Position numbers and translations under genes: made by a program. A stretch of DNA of 64,000 nucleotides from Promicromonospora soli. Its GTDB lineage: Bacteria; Actinomycetota; Actinomycetes; Actinomycetales; Cellulomonadaceae. A model generated the notes under the pieces. The model did not search any database. It was not told the origin of the DNA and was given only the letters and a program-made list of their open reading frames with translations. The DNA is taken from contig NZ_BNAS01000004.1 of assembly GCF_014653785.1 (NCBI RefSeq), forward strand, positions 1 to 64,000. Direction: 5' to 3'. Positions 41,888 to 51,491 of the stretch are shown here, one piece after another; position 1 is the stretch's first letter, and each line of letters begins with the position of its first letter.

Positions 41888-43336
41888 ATGACTACTCCCT
41901 ACACCACCACGCAGACCGGAACGCCGGTCGTCAGCGATGCGCACTCACTGACCGTCGGCGCCGACGGCGCCACGGTGCTCCACGACCGCTACCTGGTCGA
42001 GAAGCTTGCGCAGTTCAACCGCGAGCGCATCCCGGAGCGGATCGTGCATGCCAAGGGCGGCGGCGCCTTCGGCGAGTGGGAGATCACCGGTGACGTGTCG
42101 CAGTACACGCGTGCCGCGGCGTTCCAGCCCGGCGCCAAGGGCGAGGTGGCGCTGCGCTTCTCGTCGGTCGCCGGCGAGATGGGCTCGCCCGACACCTGGC
42201 GTGACGTGCGCGGTTTCGCCCTGCGCTTCTACACGAGCGAGGGCAACCTCGACATCGTCGGCAACAACACCCCGGTGTTCTTCATCCGCGACGCGATCAA
42301 GTTCCCGGACTTCATCCACTCGCAGAAGCGCCTGCCGTGGTCGGGTCTGCGCGACGCCGACATGCAGTGGGACTTCTGGACCCTTTCGCCGGAGTCGGCC
42401 CACCAGGTCACCTACCTCATGGGCGACCGCGGCCTCCCGGCCTCGTGGCGTGAGCTGAACGGTTACGGCTCGCACACCTACATGTGGACCAACGCCGCCG
42501 GCGAGAAGTTCTGGGTGAAGTACCACTTCATCTCCCGCCAGGGTGTCAAGTTCCTCGACAACGACGAGGCCGCGAAGATCGCCGGGCAGGACGCGGACTA
42601 CTACCGCCGCGACCTGTACGAGGCGATCGAGCGCGGCGACAGCCCGACGTGGGACATCAAGGTTCAGGTCATGCCGTACGACGACGCGAAGACCTACCGC
42701 TTCAACCCGTTCGACCTGACCAAGGTCTGGCCGCACGCGGACTACCCGCTGATCCACTTCGGCCACTTCACGCTGAACCGCAACCCGAAGAACCACTTCG
42801 CGGAGATCGAGCAGATCGCGCTGTCCCCGGCCAACCAGGTCCCGGGCACCGACATCTCGCCCGACAAGATGCTGATGGCCCGCGTGTTCTCCTACCCGGA
42901 CGCCCAGCGCTACCGCGTGGGCACCAACTACCAGTCGGTCCCGGTGAACCAGCCGCACGCCGCCGAGGTGCACAACTACTCGCAAGACGGCTCGCAGCGG
43001 CACACCTTCAACGAGGTCGGCACCCCGAACTACGCGCCGAACTCGTTCGGCGGCCCCGTCGCCGACCCGGCCCGTGGGGCCGACGGCTCCTGGGAGTCGG
43101 ACGGCACGCTGGTCCGCTCCGCCGCCACGCTGCACAGCGAGGACAGCGACTTCGGCCAGCCCGGCACCCTCTACCGCGAGGTCTACGACGACGGCGCCAA
43201 GGCCCGTCTGCTGGAGACCCTGACCGGCCAGGGCCAGGCCATCACGGTCGACGAGATCCGTGAGCGCTTCTTCCAGTACTGGACGAACGTCGACGAGGAG
43301 CTGGGCGCCAAGCTCCGCGCCGCGGTCGCGGCCTGA
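41888..43336 (+). CDS. katA: Catalase (monofunctional, heme)
   Basis: A 482-residue small-subunit clade 3 type catalase that dismutates hydrogen peroxide. The catalytic His is in ERIVHAKGGGAFGEWE (about residue 56), the distal Asn in IVGNNTPVFFIRD, and the heme-ligand Tyr in RVFSYPDAQRYRVGTN. Length is normal. AAAAGGAAGG lies about 10 bases before the ATG. The codon choice is strongly C/G-ending, fitting high expression. It follows fur by 112 bases and is probably controlled with it. Confidence 0.97.
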   Translation: MTTPYTTTQTGTPVVSDAHSLTVGADGATVLHDRYLVEKLAQFNRERIPERIVHAKGGGAFGEWEITGDVSQYTRAAAFQPGAKGEVALRFSSVAGEMGSPDTWRDVRGFALRFYTSEGNLDIVGNNTPVFFIRDAIKFPDFIHSQKRLPWSGLRDADMQWDFWTLSPESAHQVTYLMGDRGLPASWRELNGYGSHTYMWTNAAGEKFWVKYHFISRQGVKFLDNDEAAKIAGQDADYYRRDLYEAIERGDSPTWDIKVQVMPYDDAKTYRFNPFDLTKVWPHADYPLIHFGHFTLNRNPKNHFAEIEQIALSPANQVPGTDISPDKMLMARVFSYPDAQRYRVGTNYQSVPVNQPHAAEVHNYSQDGSQRHTFNEVGTPNYAPNSFGGPVADPARGADGSWESDGTLVRSAATLHSEDSDFGQPGTLYREVYDDGAKARLLETLTGQGQAITVDEIRERFFQYWTNVDEELGAKLRAAVAA

Positions 43337-43394
43337 TCCACTCCGCAACGGCCGAGGCCGGGCTCCCACCCTGGGAGCCCGGCCTCCACCGTTC

Positions 43395-46300
43395 TCACGC
43401 GGGACCCACCAGCAGCTCCACCTGGGCGAGCCCGCCCGGCTCGCCGAGCTCCAGCCGGAGCCCGGTCAGCGGCGCGGGCTCGTCCAGCACGAACGGCCGG
43501 AGCTGGCCCGGCCAGGGCCACTTCTCGCCGGAGCGCTCGTCCAGCACATGTCCGTCGTCGGTGACCAGGCGCCACGCCGACGGCGGCGCGACGCCGGCCA
43601 CCGCCGACGTCAGCGTGTACGCGCGCAGCACGGCACCCCGCGGAGTCTCGCCGGCGGGACGCCACTCGAGTGTCCCGGCCACCTCGGCCGGCGTCGTCAG
43701 GTCGCCGTCCGTCAGCCGCGGCAGGGGCCCTTCGGCGTCGCGCCAGCCGCCGTCGGCCCGCTGCCACGGCCGGGCGGGCGCCGCCCCGGAACGAGAACCA
43801 GAACCCGAACCATGCCCGGACTCCATCCCAGGCCCGTCGCCCGACGTCGGCACGCCCCAGCTCGTCGGCGTCCCCGACAGGGCGAACCGCAGCGTCGCTC
43901 CACCGACGAGGTCGCCGTGGTCCACCGACGGTGCGGTGACCTCCCGGGTGACGCCGACCGCGTCGGACACGTCGAGGCCCGCCACGTACCAGTGGTCCGC
44001 CGCGCCCGGTGCGTCGACCACGAGGTCGCCGTCGGGGCGGTGCACCACCGCGCGCTCGAAGAGCGGCGTGGTCACCGCCCAGCGCGGTGACCCGATCTCC
44101 AGCGGGTACAGGCCGAGGGCCGAGAGGACGTACCAGGCCGACATCTCCCCGTTGTCCTCGTCGCCGTGGTAGCCCTGCCCGATCTCGCTGCCCGTCCACA
44201 GCCGCGCCAGGATCTCGCGCACCGTCTCCTGCGTGCGGTCCGGCCGCCCGGCGAACAGCCACGCGTACGGGATGTGGTGCGACACCTGGTTCGACTGCCC
44301 GAGCTGGCCCAGGCGCACGTCGCGGGCCTCGACCATCTCGTGGATCACGGACCCGTAGGACCCGGGCCGGTCCGCTCGCTCCGGGGTGGCGAAGAACCGG
44401 TCCAGCAGCCGCGCGAGCCCGGCGGGACCGCCGTGCAGCGCGGCAAGGCCCGCGCCGTCGTGCACCGGGTGGAAGAGGAAGTTCCAGGCGTCGGACTCGG
44501 TGTAGTCGCCGCCCCACTCCCCCGGATCGAACCGGCCGGAGCCGAACGACCCGTCCCGGCCGCGCCCCCGGAAGAAGCCCGTCCCAGCGTCGAAGAGGTG
44601 CACGTACCCGAGCGCGCTCTGCCGCAGGTAGGCGGCATCGTCGCGCAGCGCGCGCCGACGGTGCTCGGGAGTGCCGGGCGCGTCGGCGAGCGCCTCCGCC
44701 ATGCGCGCCAGCCCCGCGTCGTTGATGTAGCCCTCGAGGCTCCAGGACACAGACTCGTCGACGGAGCGCGGCACCCAGCCGTGGATGAGCGCGAAGTCCT
44801 GGCCCTTGCGGCCCACGCCGGACCGGGTAGGCAGGGCCGTCGCGTTGCGCAGCCCCGCGTCGTAGGTGGCGAGCGGGTCGGGCAGGGCGACACCGCGCAG
44901 GTACAGGTCGGCGAAGGCGACGTCGGACGACGTGCCCGTCATCAGGTCGGCGTAGCCCGGCGACGACCACCGGGCCACCCAGCCGCCCTCGCGGTACTGC
45001 TGCACGAACCCGTCCGCCAGCCGTGCCGCGACCTGCGGGTACAGCAGCGCGTAGGCCGGCCAGCAGGTGCGGTAGGTGTCCCAGAACCCGTGGTTCACGA
45101 ACATCTCGCCGGGTACGGCGGGCGCTCCGTCGAGCACCGGCGACGCGTGGACGGGCTCGCCGTCGGCCCCGAGCTCCGTGTAGGAGGACGGGTACAGGTT
45201 CAGGCGGTAGAGGTTGGAGTACAGCGTGACCTCCTGCTCCTCAGTCGCACCCTGGACGTCGAGCACGCCGAGGCGCTCCTCCCACTGCGCGCGGGCGCGG
45301 TCGGCGACCTCGTCGAAGGAGCCGGCCACCTCCCGCTCCAGGGCGCACCAGGCGAGGTCCTCGCTGATGTACGACGTCGCCACGCGCACCTCGGCCGTAC
45401 GGCCTGCCTCGGCGCCGGACCCGGCCTCGGAACCGTCCGCGGGCCCGGGGTCCAGCGCAACGGTCGCGTAGGTGGCGTGGTCCCGGCCGCGGGCCCGGCC
45501 CGTGCGCAGGACGGGCCGCGAGATCCGGCCCACCACGTACATGCGGCTGCGGCCCACCGACAGCGGGCTGCCGTGGTCGCTCCAGCCGGTGAGCGTGCCG
45601 TCCGCGTGCACCGTGACCGCCACGGGCGGGCCCTCCGCGCCGGCGTCGCTCACGGCGTCGAACAGCAGGTGGCCCGTCGTGGACCCGGGCGGGAAGGTGA
45701 ACCGCAGCACGCCGCCGTGGTCGGACGCCGCGACCGCCACACGGGCGCCGCCGTCCAGGTCGACGGCGTAGAGGTGCGGGCGGGCCGTCTCGGCGTCGTG
45801 CGAGAACCCGATGGCGCGGGACGCCAGGGCAGCGGAGGGGACCTCGTCCTCGCCGGAGCCGCCCGGCCGCGCGGGGACCAGGTGGAACGCGAGCTGGTCG
45901 CGGTCTCCCATCCATGGGCTCGGCTCGTGCGAGATGCCGACGCCCTGCAGGCGCGGCCGGTTGTCCGGACCGTTGTGCGCTGCCCACGAGTACAGCCAGC
46001 GCTCCGACGACGCGTCGGTCAGCGGAACCCACATCGTGAAGCCGTTCGGCACCGCCGCCGAGGGGACCGTGTTCCCGCGGGAGTACGCCCCCGACGAGTG
46101 GGTACCCCGCCGGGTGTCGACGAGGTCCGTGCGGCCCGTGATCGTGCGCTCGCGCCGCGGCCCGACTGACACGGAATCGAGCCACACCTCGCTGCGTCCG
46201 CCGTCCGGCGGGGCGGTCACGACGGCGGCCGCACGTACGCGGCGGCCCGGGGCCTCCTCGGCCAGCGGGCCAAGATCCACCCGGACCAGGTTCCAGTGGT

Positions 46301-46628
46301 CGGGCACCAGGATCCGCGCGTCCCCCTGCCCGTCGGCGGTCGCGGGCATCCCGTGCTGGTCCCTCAGCGCCCGCCCGGACGTGGTGTGCGAGAGCCACGT
46401 CCCGTCGTCGAGCAGCAGGTCGATCGCCACGTAGGTCGAGCGGTAGGTGAGCTCGCGGTCGAGCACCGGCAGGAGGATGTAGCGCAGCTCCGTGCCCGCC
46501 CTGACCGGCACGTCCAGCCCGTCGAGGACCACCGTGCGGCGCGAGCCACGGTGTCGCACCCGCCGCGCGCGCTCGCGCGTCAGCCCGACGCCGGGCCGGC
46601 CCGCCGGAACGTGCGCGGGCCCCCTCAC
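43395..46628 (-). CDS. Glycoside hydrolase family 92 alpha-mannosidase
   Basis: A 1077-residue exo-alpha-mannosidase (GH92 enzymes mostly cut alpha-1,2-mannose and need calcium). Family motifs: FVNHGFWDTYRTCWPAYALLYPQ, HGWVPRSVDESVSWSLEGYINDAGLA, YTESDAWNFLFHPVHDG and GYHGDEDNGEMSAWYVLSALGLYPLEIG with the catalytic acids. A beta-sandwich-like extension of about 170 residues precedes the GH92 N-domain (starting near TRRGTHSSGAYSRGNTVPSAAVPNGF). There is no signal peptide, so it should be cytoplasmic, unlike many GH92 enzymes. The GTG at 46628 overlaps the GH38 stop. A Gly/Ser-rich linker (near residue 905) leads to a C-terminal domain. Confidence 0.92.
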   Translation of the reverse strand: MRGPAHVPAGRPGVGLTRERARRVRHRGSRRTVVLDGLDVPVRAGTELRYILLPVLDRELTYRSTYVAIDLLLDDGTWLSHTTSGRALRDQHGMPATADGQGDARILVPDHWNLVRVDLGPLAEEAPGRRVRAAAVVTAPPDGGRSEVWLDSVSVGPRRERTITGRTDLVDTRRGTHSSGAYSRGNTVPSAAVPNGFTMWVPLTDASSERWLYSWAAHNGPDNRPRLQGVGISHEPSPWMGDRDQLAFHLVPARPGGSGEDEVPSAALASRAIGFSHDAETARPHLYAVDLDGGARVAVAASDHGGVLRFTFPPGSTTGHLLFDAVSDAGAEGPPVAVTVHADGTLTGWSDHGSPLSVGRSRMYVVGRISRPVLRTGRARGRDHATYATVALDPGPADGSEAGSGAEAGRTAEVRVATSYISEDLAWCALEREVAGSFDEVADRARAQWEERLGVLDVQGATEEQEVTLYSNLYRLNLYPSSYTELGADGEPVHASPVLDGAPAVPGEMFVNHGFWDTYRTCWPAYALLYPQVAARLADGFVQQYREGGWVARWSSPGYADLMTGTSSDVAFADLYLRGVALPDPLATYDAGLRNATALPTRSGVGRKGQDFALIHGWVPRSVDESVSWSLEGYINDAGLARMAEALADAPGTPEHRRRALRDDAAYLRQSALGYVHLFDAGTGFFRGRGRDGSFGSGRFDPGEWGGDYTESDAWNFLFHPVHDGAGLAALHGGPAGLARLLDRFFATPERADRPGSYGSVIHEMVEARDVRLGQLGQSNQVSHHIPYAWLFAGRPDRTQETVREILARLWTGSEIGQGYHGDEDNGEMSAWYVLSALGLYPLEIGSPRWAVTTPLFERAVVHRPDGDLVVDAPGAADHWYVAGLDVSDAVGVTREVTAPSVDHGDLVGGATLRFALSGTPTSWGVPTSGDGPGMESGHGSGSGSRSGAAPARPWQRADGGWRDAEGPLPRLTDGDLTTPAEVAGTLEWRPAGETPRGAVLRAYTLTSAVAGVAPPSAWRLVTDDGHVLDERSGEKWPWPGQLRPFVLDEPAPLTGLRLELGEPGGLAQVELLVGPA

Positions 46629-49600
46629 GTGGCGCCTCCCGGGACCCGGCCAGTGCTGCCCAGCACGAAGCGCAGGGTGCGGACCTCGAACGGGCTCAGC
46701 TCCACCGCGACGCCGCCGTCCGCCGTCTCGTCCACCGCACCGGCCTTGACGTCGTCCTCGATCAGGCTCACGGTGCGAACGCCGGCCACCGGCGCCGCCA
46801 CGGTGACGGTGCCCGACGCGCGGCGTCCCAGCGCCTCGTAGACCCGCACCACGAGGTCGCCGGAGCGGTCGTCGGCGAGCTTGACCGCGGACAGCGTCAC
46901 GCCTCCCGCCACACTGACCAGGGGCTCGACGCCGGCACGGCCGCGCAGCTCGCGCGGGCGCGCGCCGAACGTCGCGCCAGCCTCGGTCGCCACCGCGGCG
47001 TCGGCGCCGACCACCAGGCCGTACCGGTGAGTCTGGATGCCCTGGTCGGTCTCCGGGTCGGGGAACCGCGGGGCCCGCAGCAGCGACAGCCGCACCGTGG
47101 TGGTCACCTCGGGCGCTCCCTCCGACGGCGCCACGCCGCCGTCGGACACCTCGCGGGTCACGTCGTACCCGTAGGACGAGTCGTTGACCAGGGCGACGCC
47201 GAAGCCCGGCTCCTCGGCGAGCAGCCACCTGTGCATGGACGCCTCGAACTTGGCGGCCTCCCAGCTGGTGTTGGTGTGCGTGACCCGCTTGTGGAAGCCG
47301 AACTGCGTCTCGGCGGCGATGTGCTCGGCGCGCACGTCGAGCGGGAAGGCGACCTTGAGAAACTTCTCGGCCTCGTGCCAGTCGGTCTCCAGGGTGACCT
47401 CGAGGGTCCGGCTGCCCGGCGCGAGCGTGATCGCCTGGTCGACGCCGGAGGCCGAGAACTGCCGGTGCACCGTCACCACGGCCACGCCGTCGTCCACACC
47501 TCCGGTGACCTTCTCGGCGTCGCGCAGGTCGGTCACCGAGTTCCGGTAGAACCGGTCCACGTCCCAGGCGTCCCACTGGTTGGGGAAGTCCTGATGCAGC
47601 TGCAGCACGTTGGCCTCACGACCGGGCGCCACCGCGTCGCGGCCGGTGGCCAGGTCGATAGCAGACGTCACGTGGCCCGCGGCGTCCAGCGTGACCCGGA
47701 CGAGGTCGTTCGCCAGGACGAATCCGCCGTCGGGCAGCTCCGTCAGGGTGCTCGGGGCCGCGGCCGGGGGCGAGGCCGGCCCCACGCCGAGTGCGGGGAC
47801 CCCCGCCTGGGCGAACACGGCCGGGTTGGCCCGCAGGGCCGTGTCGCCCTCCCCCACCAGCGTCCGCAGGGAGCGCTCGATGATCTCCTGCGCGCCCGCG
47901 GTGATCGCCGCGTGCTGCGCGACGGCCTCGCGATGCACCCAGGCGATGGACGTGCCGGGCAGGATGTCGTGGAACTGAAGCAGCAGGACCTGCTGCCACA
48001 GGGCGTCGAGCTCGTCGTACGGGTAGGCCGCCCCGGTACGGGCAGACGCCGTGGCGGCCCACGCCTCCGCCTCGACCAGGAGCTGCTCGTTGCGGCGGTT
48101 GCCCTGCTTCGTCCTGTGCTGCGAGGTCAGGGTGGCCCGGTGCAGCTCCAGGTAGAGCTCGCCCACCCAGACAGCGCTGTCAGCCGAGCCGGAAGCGGTC
48201 AGCTCCCCGCGAGCGCGCTCGAAAAAGGCGTCCGGATGCTCCCAGCGGACCTTCGCGCTGCCCTCGAGGTCGGCCATCCGGCGGGCCTTGCCGGTCATCT
48301 CCCGGGTGGTGCCGCCGCCGCCGTCGCCCCACCCGACGGGCGCAATCGAGCCCGTGGCGCGGCGCGCCTCGCGGAACTGGCGCGTCGCCCTGGCGACCTC
48401 CTCGCCCGAGAGCTGCGAGTTGTAGGTGTCCATGGGCGGGAAGTGGGTCAGGACGCGCGAGCCGTCGATGCCCTCCCACCAGAACGTGTGGTGCGGGAAC
48501 TTGTTGACCTGGTTCCAGGAGATCTTCTGCGTGAAGAACCAGTCGAACCCGGCGCGGCGCACCAGCTGCGGCAAGGCCGGCGAGTAGCCGAACGAGTCCG
48601 GCAGCCACACGCCGTGCGAGCGCAGGCCGAACTCCCTCTCGAAGAACCGCTGCCCCTGCGAGAGCTGGCGCGTGAGCGCCTCGCCCGAGGGCATCACGGT
48701 GTCGGACTCGACCCACATCCCGCCCAGCGGCAGGAACCGGCCGGCCGCGACGGCGTCCTTGATCCGGGCCCACACCTCGGGCCGGTGCTCCTTGACCCAC
48801 GCGTACTGCTGCGCGGACGACATCCCGTACACGAAGTCGTCGGTGCGGTCGATGAGGTCCGCCATCGACGATGTGGTGCGGGCGACCTTGCGGATCGTCT
48901 CGCGCACCGGCCACAGCCAGGCGGAGTCGATGTGCGCGTGCCCGACGGCGGAGATCTCGTGGGCGCTCGGCTCCGCCGGGCTGGCGAGCACGTCCGCGAG
49001 CGCGGCCCGGGCTGCGGGGGCGGTCTCGGGGATGCGCTGCAGGTCGAGCACGTCGAGGGCGTCGTCGAGGGCTTGCAGGATGCGCATCCGGCGGGGGCCG
49101 GTGGGCAGCTCGGCCTGCAGCTCGAGCAGCACCTCGATGTCGAGAGCGAGGTCGTGCACCTCGGCCTCGAAGATCGCGAGGTCCATGCGCCGGGTCGTGT
49201 ACAGGGGGCGCTGGGACGAGGTGGCGGTGTCACCCTCCTGGGTCGGCAGGAAGGGGTGGTAGTCGAGAAGAACGGGGTTCGACGCCGCTTCCAGGAGCAG
49301 CTCGACCTGCTCGCCGCCGGTCGCGGCGTCGGACAACGGGACGTGCTGGTTGCGGGGGTTGATCGACTTCACCGGGCTGCCGTCCGGCCGGTACACCAGC
49401 GCCTCGCACTGGAAGCCAGGCATGTTCACGTCGAAGCCCAGGTCCACGACGGCCTCGACGGTCCGGCCCGCCCAATCGGCGGGGACAGTGCCCGCCAGCC
49501 GGAACCAGGTGGTGCCCCACGCGCGGCCCCACGGCGTGCCGACCTCGTAGGGTTCCATCGGGAGGGTCAGGCCCTCCTGCGGGGGAACCGGCTCCCCCGG

Positions 49601-49714
49601 CAGGACGTGCCACTCGACGTCGAACGGTACGGACGTCCCGTGCACCGCGGGCCAGATCCGCTCGGTCAGCACCCGCTTCGCGCGCCCGGTGGTCAGTGTG
49701 ATGTCGTCATGCAT
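46625..49714 (-). CDS. Glycoside hydrolase family 38 alpha-mannosidase
   Basis: A 1029-residue cytoplasmic, zinc-dependent alpha-mannosidase. VGHAHIDSAWLWPVRET holds zinc-binding His and Asp, and the nucleophile Asp is in HGVWLPDSFGYSPALPQ. The C-terminal beta domains contain ETDWHEAEKFLKVAFPLDV. It has no signal peptide. GGGGAGG precedes the ATG at 49714. The pair GH38-GH92 would take apart mannose-containing oligosaccharides after uptake, but no sugar transporter lies beside it. An imperfect palindrome TTCACCGTTGAA (49732-49743) upstream could be a sugar-repressor site. Confidence 0.94.
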   Translation of the reverse strand: MHDDITLTTGRAKRVLTERIWPAVHGTSVPFDVEWHVLPGEPVPPQEGLTLPMEPYEVGTPWGRAWGTTWFRLAGTVPADWAGRTVEAVVDLGFDVNMPGFQCEALVYRPDGSPVKSINPRNQHVPLSDAATGGEQVELLLEAASNPVLLDYHPFLPTQEGDTATSSQRPLYTTRRMDLAIFEAEVHDLALDIEVLLELQAELPTGPRRMRILQALDDALDVLDLQRIPETAPAARAALADVLASPAEPSAHEISAVGHAHIDSAWLWPVRETIRKVARTTSSMADLIDRTDDFVYGMSSAQQYAWVKEHRPEVWARIKDAVAAGRFLPLGGMWVESDTVMPSGEALTRQLSQGQRFFEREFGLRSHGVWLPDSFGYSPALPQLVRRAGFDWFFTQKISWNQVNKFPHHTFWWEGIDGSRVLTHFPPMDTYNSQLSGEEVARATRQFREARRATGSIAPVGWGDGGGGTTREMTGKARRMADLEGSAKVRWEHPDAFFERARGELTASGSADSAVWVGELYLELHRATLTSQHRTKQGNRRNEQLLVEAEAWAATASARTGAAYPYDELDALWQQVLLLQFHDILPGTSIAWVHREAVAQHAAITAGAQEIIERSLRTLVGEGDTALRANPAVFAQAGVPALGVGPASPPAAAPSTLTELPDGGFVLANDLVRVTLDAAGHVTSAIDLATGRDAVAPGREANVLQLHQDFPNQWDAWDVDRFYRNSVTDLRDAEKVTGGVDDGVAVVTVHRQFSASGVDQAITLAPGSRTLEVTLETDWHEAEKFLKVAFPLDVRAEHIAAETQFGFHKRVTHTNTSWEAAKFEASMHRWLLAEEPGFGVALVNDSSYGYDVTREVSDGGVAPSEGAPEVTTTVRLSLLRAPRFPDPETDQGIQTHRYGLVVGADAAVATEAGATFGARPRELRGRAGVEPLVSVAGGVTLSAVKLADDRSGDLVVRVYEALGRRASGTVTVAAPVAGVRTVSLIEDDVKAGAVDETADGGVAVELSPFEVRTLRFVLGSTGRVPGGAT

Positions 49715-49812
49715 CGAATGGCCTCCCCTGTTTCACCGTTGAACGCAAGGCAGGCTACCTGCCCGGGCCAGATGTTCACCCGCACCCCTGCCGGGATGGA
49801 AGGATGGTGCCC

Positions 49813-50190
49813 ATGAGCACCACCGATGAGACTCCCACCGGCATCGATGCTCCGGTAGGCGCCGATCAGGCCACGCGCGACATCGCCGAGGTAGCGGCCG
49901 TCGAGGTCATCACGACCGCCGCCGTGCACCTCATGAGCGCGGCCGCCGTGAAGTGCGGCCTGGCCGAGGGTCCCGACGCCGAGGAGCACAAGGACCTCGA
50001 CGAGGCCCGCAAGCTGATCACGGCGCTGGCGGCGCTGGTCGTCGCGAGCGCTCCCGACATCGGCAACCAGCACGCCCGCTCGCTGCGGGACGGCCTGCGC
50101 AGCCTCCAGCTCGCGTTCCGGGAGGCGTCGGTGATCCCCGACGAGCCGGGCGAGGGGCCGGGCGAGAAGTACACGGGGTCCGTCGTCTGA
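49813..50190 (+). CDS. DUF1844-family protein
   Basis: A 125-residue soluble helical protein. The conserved part is VAAVEVITTAAVHLMSAAAVKCGLAEG followed by DLDEARKLITALAALVVAS, typical of DUF1844 proteins that sit beside infC in actinobacteria. Function unknown. Its stop overlaps the next gene (TGATG). I used the ATG at 49813; an ATG at 49804 adds three residues. Confidence 0.85.
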   Translation: MSTTDETPTGIDAPVGADQATRDIAEVAAVEVITTAAVHLMSAAAVKCGLAEGPDAEEHKDLDEARKLITALAALVVASAPDIGNQHARSLRDGLRSLQLAFREASVIPDEPGEGPGEKYTGSVV

Positions 50191-50735
50191 TGACCGAGGC
50201 TCCCGTCGTGGCGGCGCCAGGGCCCGTGCGGGCACCGGTGCGTCGTGGTTCACGCGTGCTCGCCGTCGTGCTGGTCGCGACGATCGCCGTCGGCGCGTAC
50301 CTCTGGCTCACCACCGTGCGCTGGCAGCGCAGCTCCGCCGAGTGGGAGGAGAAGGCGCACGGTTACGCCGAGGAGGTGGCCTCGCTGCGCATGCAGCTCG
50401 ACGGCGCCAGCTCGGAGCTGGAGGCCGCCCGGGACCAGCTGTCCACGGCGACGGCGCGAATCAGGGACCTGGCGAACGAGAAGGCCCAGCTGGGTGACGA
50501 GAACGTCGCCTCCCAGCAGTACCTCGACTACCAGACGCAGGTCAGCGCGGCCGCGGCCACCGTGGCCTCAGCGCTCGGGCAGTGCGTGTCGGGCCAGGAG
50601 CAGCTCGTCGGCTACCTCAAGGAGGCCGACCAGTACGAGGCTGCTGACCTGCGCCGGTACGAGCAGCAGGTCGGCTCGCTGTGTGCCGACGCCGAGCAGG
50701 CCAACGACGCGCTGCAGCGGGAGCTGCGCCCGTGA
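50190..50735 (+). CDS. Membrane-anchored coiled-coil protein
   Basis: A 181-residue protein with one membrane helix (VLAVVLVATIAVGAYLWLTTV, about 22-42) followed by a long coiled coil (SSAEWEEKAHGYAEEVASLRMQLDGASSELEAARDQLSTATARIRDLANEKAQL). The outer tail has a pair of cysteines (GQCVSG, GSLCADA) that could form a disulfide. No family is recognised. Overlapping codons tie it to the DUF1844 gene before and the protease gene after, implying a joint task at the membrane. Confidence 0.78.
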   Translation: MTEAPVVAAPGPVRAPVRRGSRVLAVVLVATIAVGAYLWLTTVRWQRSSAEWEEKAHGYAEEVASLRMQLDGASSELEAARDQLSTATARIRDLANEKAQLGDENVASQQYLDYQTQVSAAAATVASALGQCVSGQEQLVGYLKEADQYEAADLRRYEQQVGSLCADAEQANDALQRELRP

Positions 50736-51481
50736 GGCTGACTGCACGTTCGTTCGCGGGCCGCTCCCTCGTTGCCGGGGCACTCGTCCTGACCGGGTCG
50801 CTCGGCGGCTGCGGTGTGCTGCCGCCCCTCCCGGAGCCGGTGCCCAGCGACATCGTGCCTTCCGCGCCGGCGGGCCTGTCCCCCGGGGCCGGAGGCGGCG
50901 CCCTGAGCCCCGACGGGTTCGACGCCGTGGAGCGCATGGCGGTCCGGATCCGCAACGTGGGCTGCGAGGAGCTGTCGACGGGGTCCGGCTTCGCCGTCGA
51001 CGAGCACACCCTGATCACGAACAAGCACGTCGTCGCGGAGTCGGAGGAGCTCGAGGTCAGCACCTACGACGGGCACGACATCACGGTCGGCACCACGTCG
51101 ACCGCGGATCTCGCGGACCTCGCGGTGGTCCGGACCACCGATCCCCTGCCGTCGTTCCCCGAGCTGGCGAAGGCCGACCCGAAGCCCGGCGACCCCGTCA
51201 CCGTGGTCGGCTACCCCGCGGGCGGCGAGCTCACCGTGACGCAGGGCGAGGTGATGAGCACGACGCGCGACCCCCTGAACGCGAACCTCGGCGAGGTGCT
51301 GCTCACCGACGCTCCCGTCGAGCCCGGCTCCTCGGGGTCGGCGGCGCTGGACGCCAAGGGCCGCGTGATCGGCGTCGTCTACGCCAAGACGGCCGACGAC
51401 GACAGCCTGCTCGTGCCGCTGTCGACGCTCCAGGACATGCTGGCCGACAACACGGCGTTCACGCCGGCAAAGGGCTGCTGA
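50732..51481 (+). CDS. Trypsin-like serine protease lipoprotein
   Basis: A 249-residue exported lipoprotein: the signal ends in LGGC (Cys about residue 27). The chymotrypsin-fold triad is visible as His in LITNKHVVAES, Asp in TADLADLAVVRT and Ser in PVEPGSSGSAALD, as in HtrA-like proteases, but no PDZ domain follows. A proline-rich linker precedes the protease domain. The GTG start overlaps the stop of the coiled-coil gene (GTGA), so both products are probably made together and may form a cell-envelope complex. Confidence 0.88.
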   Translation: MRLTARSFAGRSLVAGALVLTGSLGGCGVLPPLPEPVPSDIVPSAPAGLSPGAGGGALSPDGFDAVERMAVRIRNVGCEELSTGSGFAVDEHTLITNKHVVAESEELEVSTYDGHDITVGTTSTADLADLAVVRTTDPLPSFPELAKADPKPGDPVTVVGYPAGGELTVTQGEVMSTTRDPLNANLGEVLLTDAPVEPGSSGSAALDAKGRVIGVVYAKTADDDSLLVPLSTLQDMLADNTAFTPAKGC

Positions 51482-51491
51482 GCGCTGCGGG

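Noticed and set aside
47027-49816. 929-codon open frame antisense to GH38
   Set aside because: Shadow frame; GH38 has catalytic motifs and correct length.
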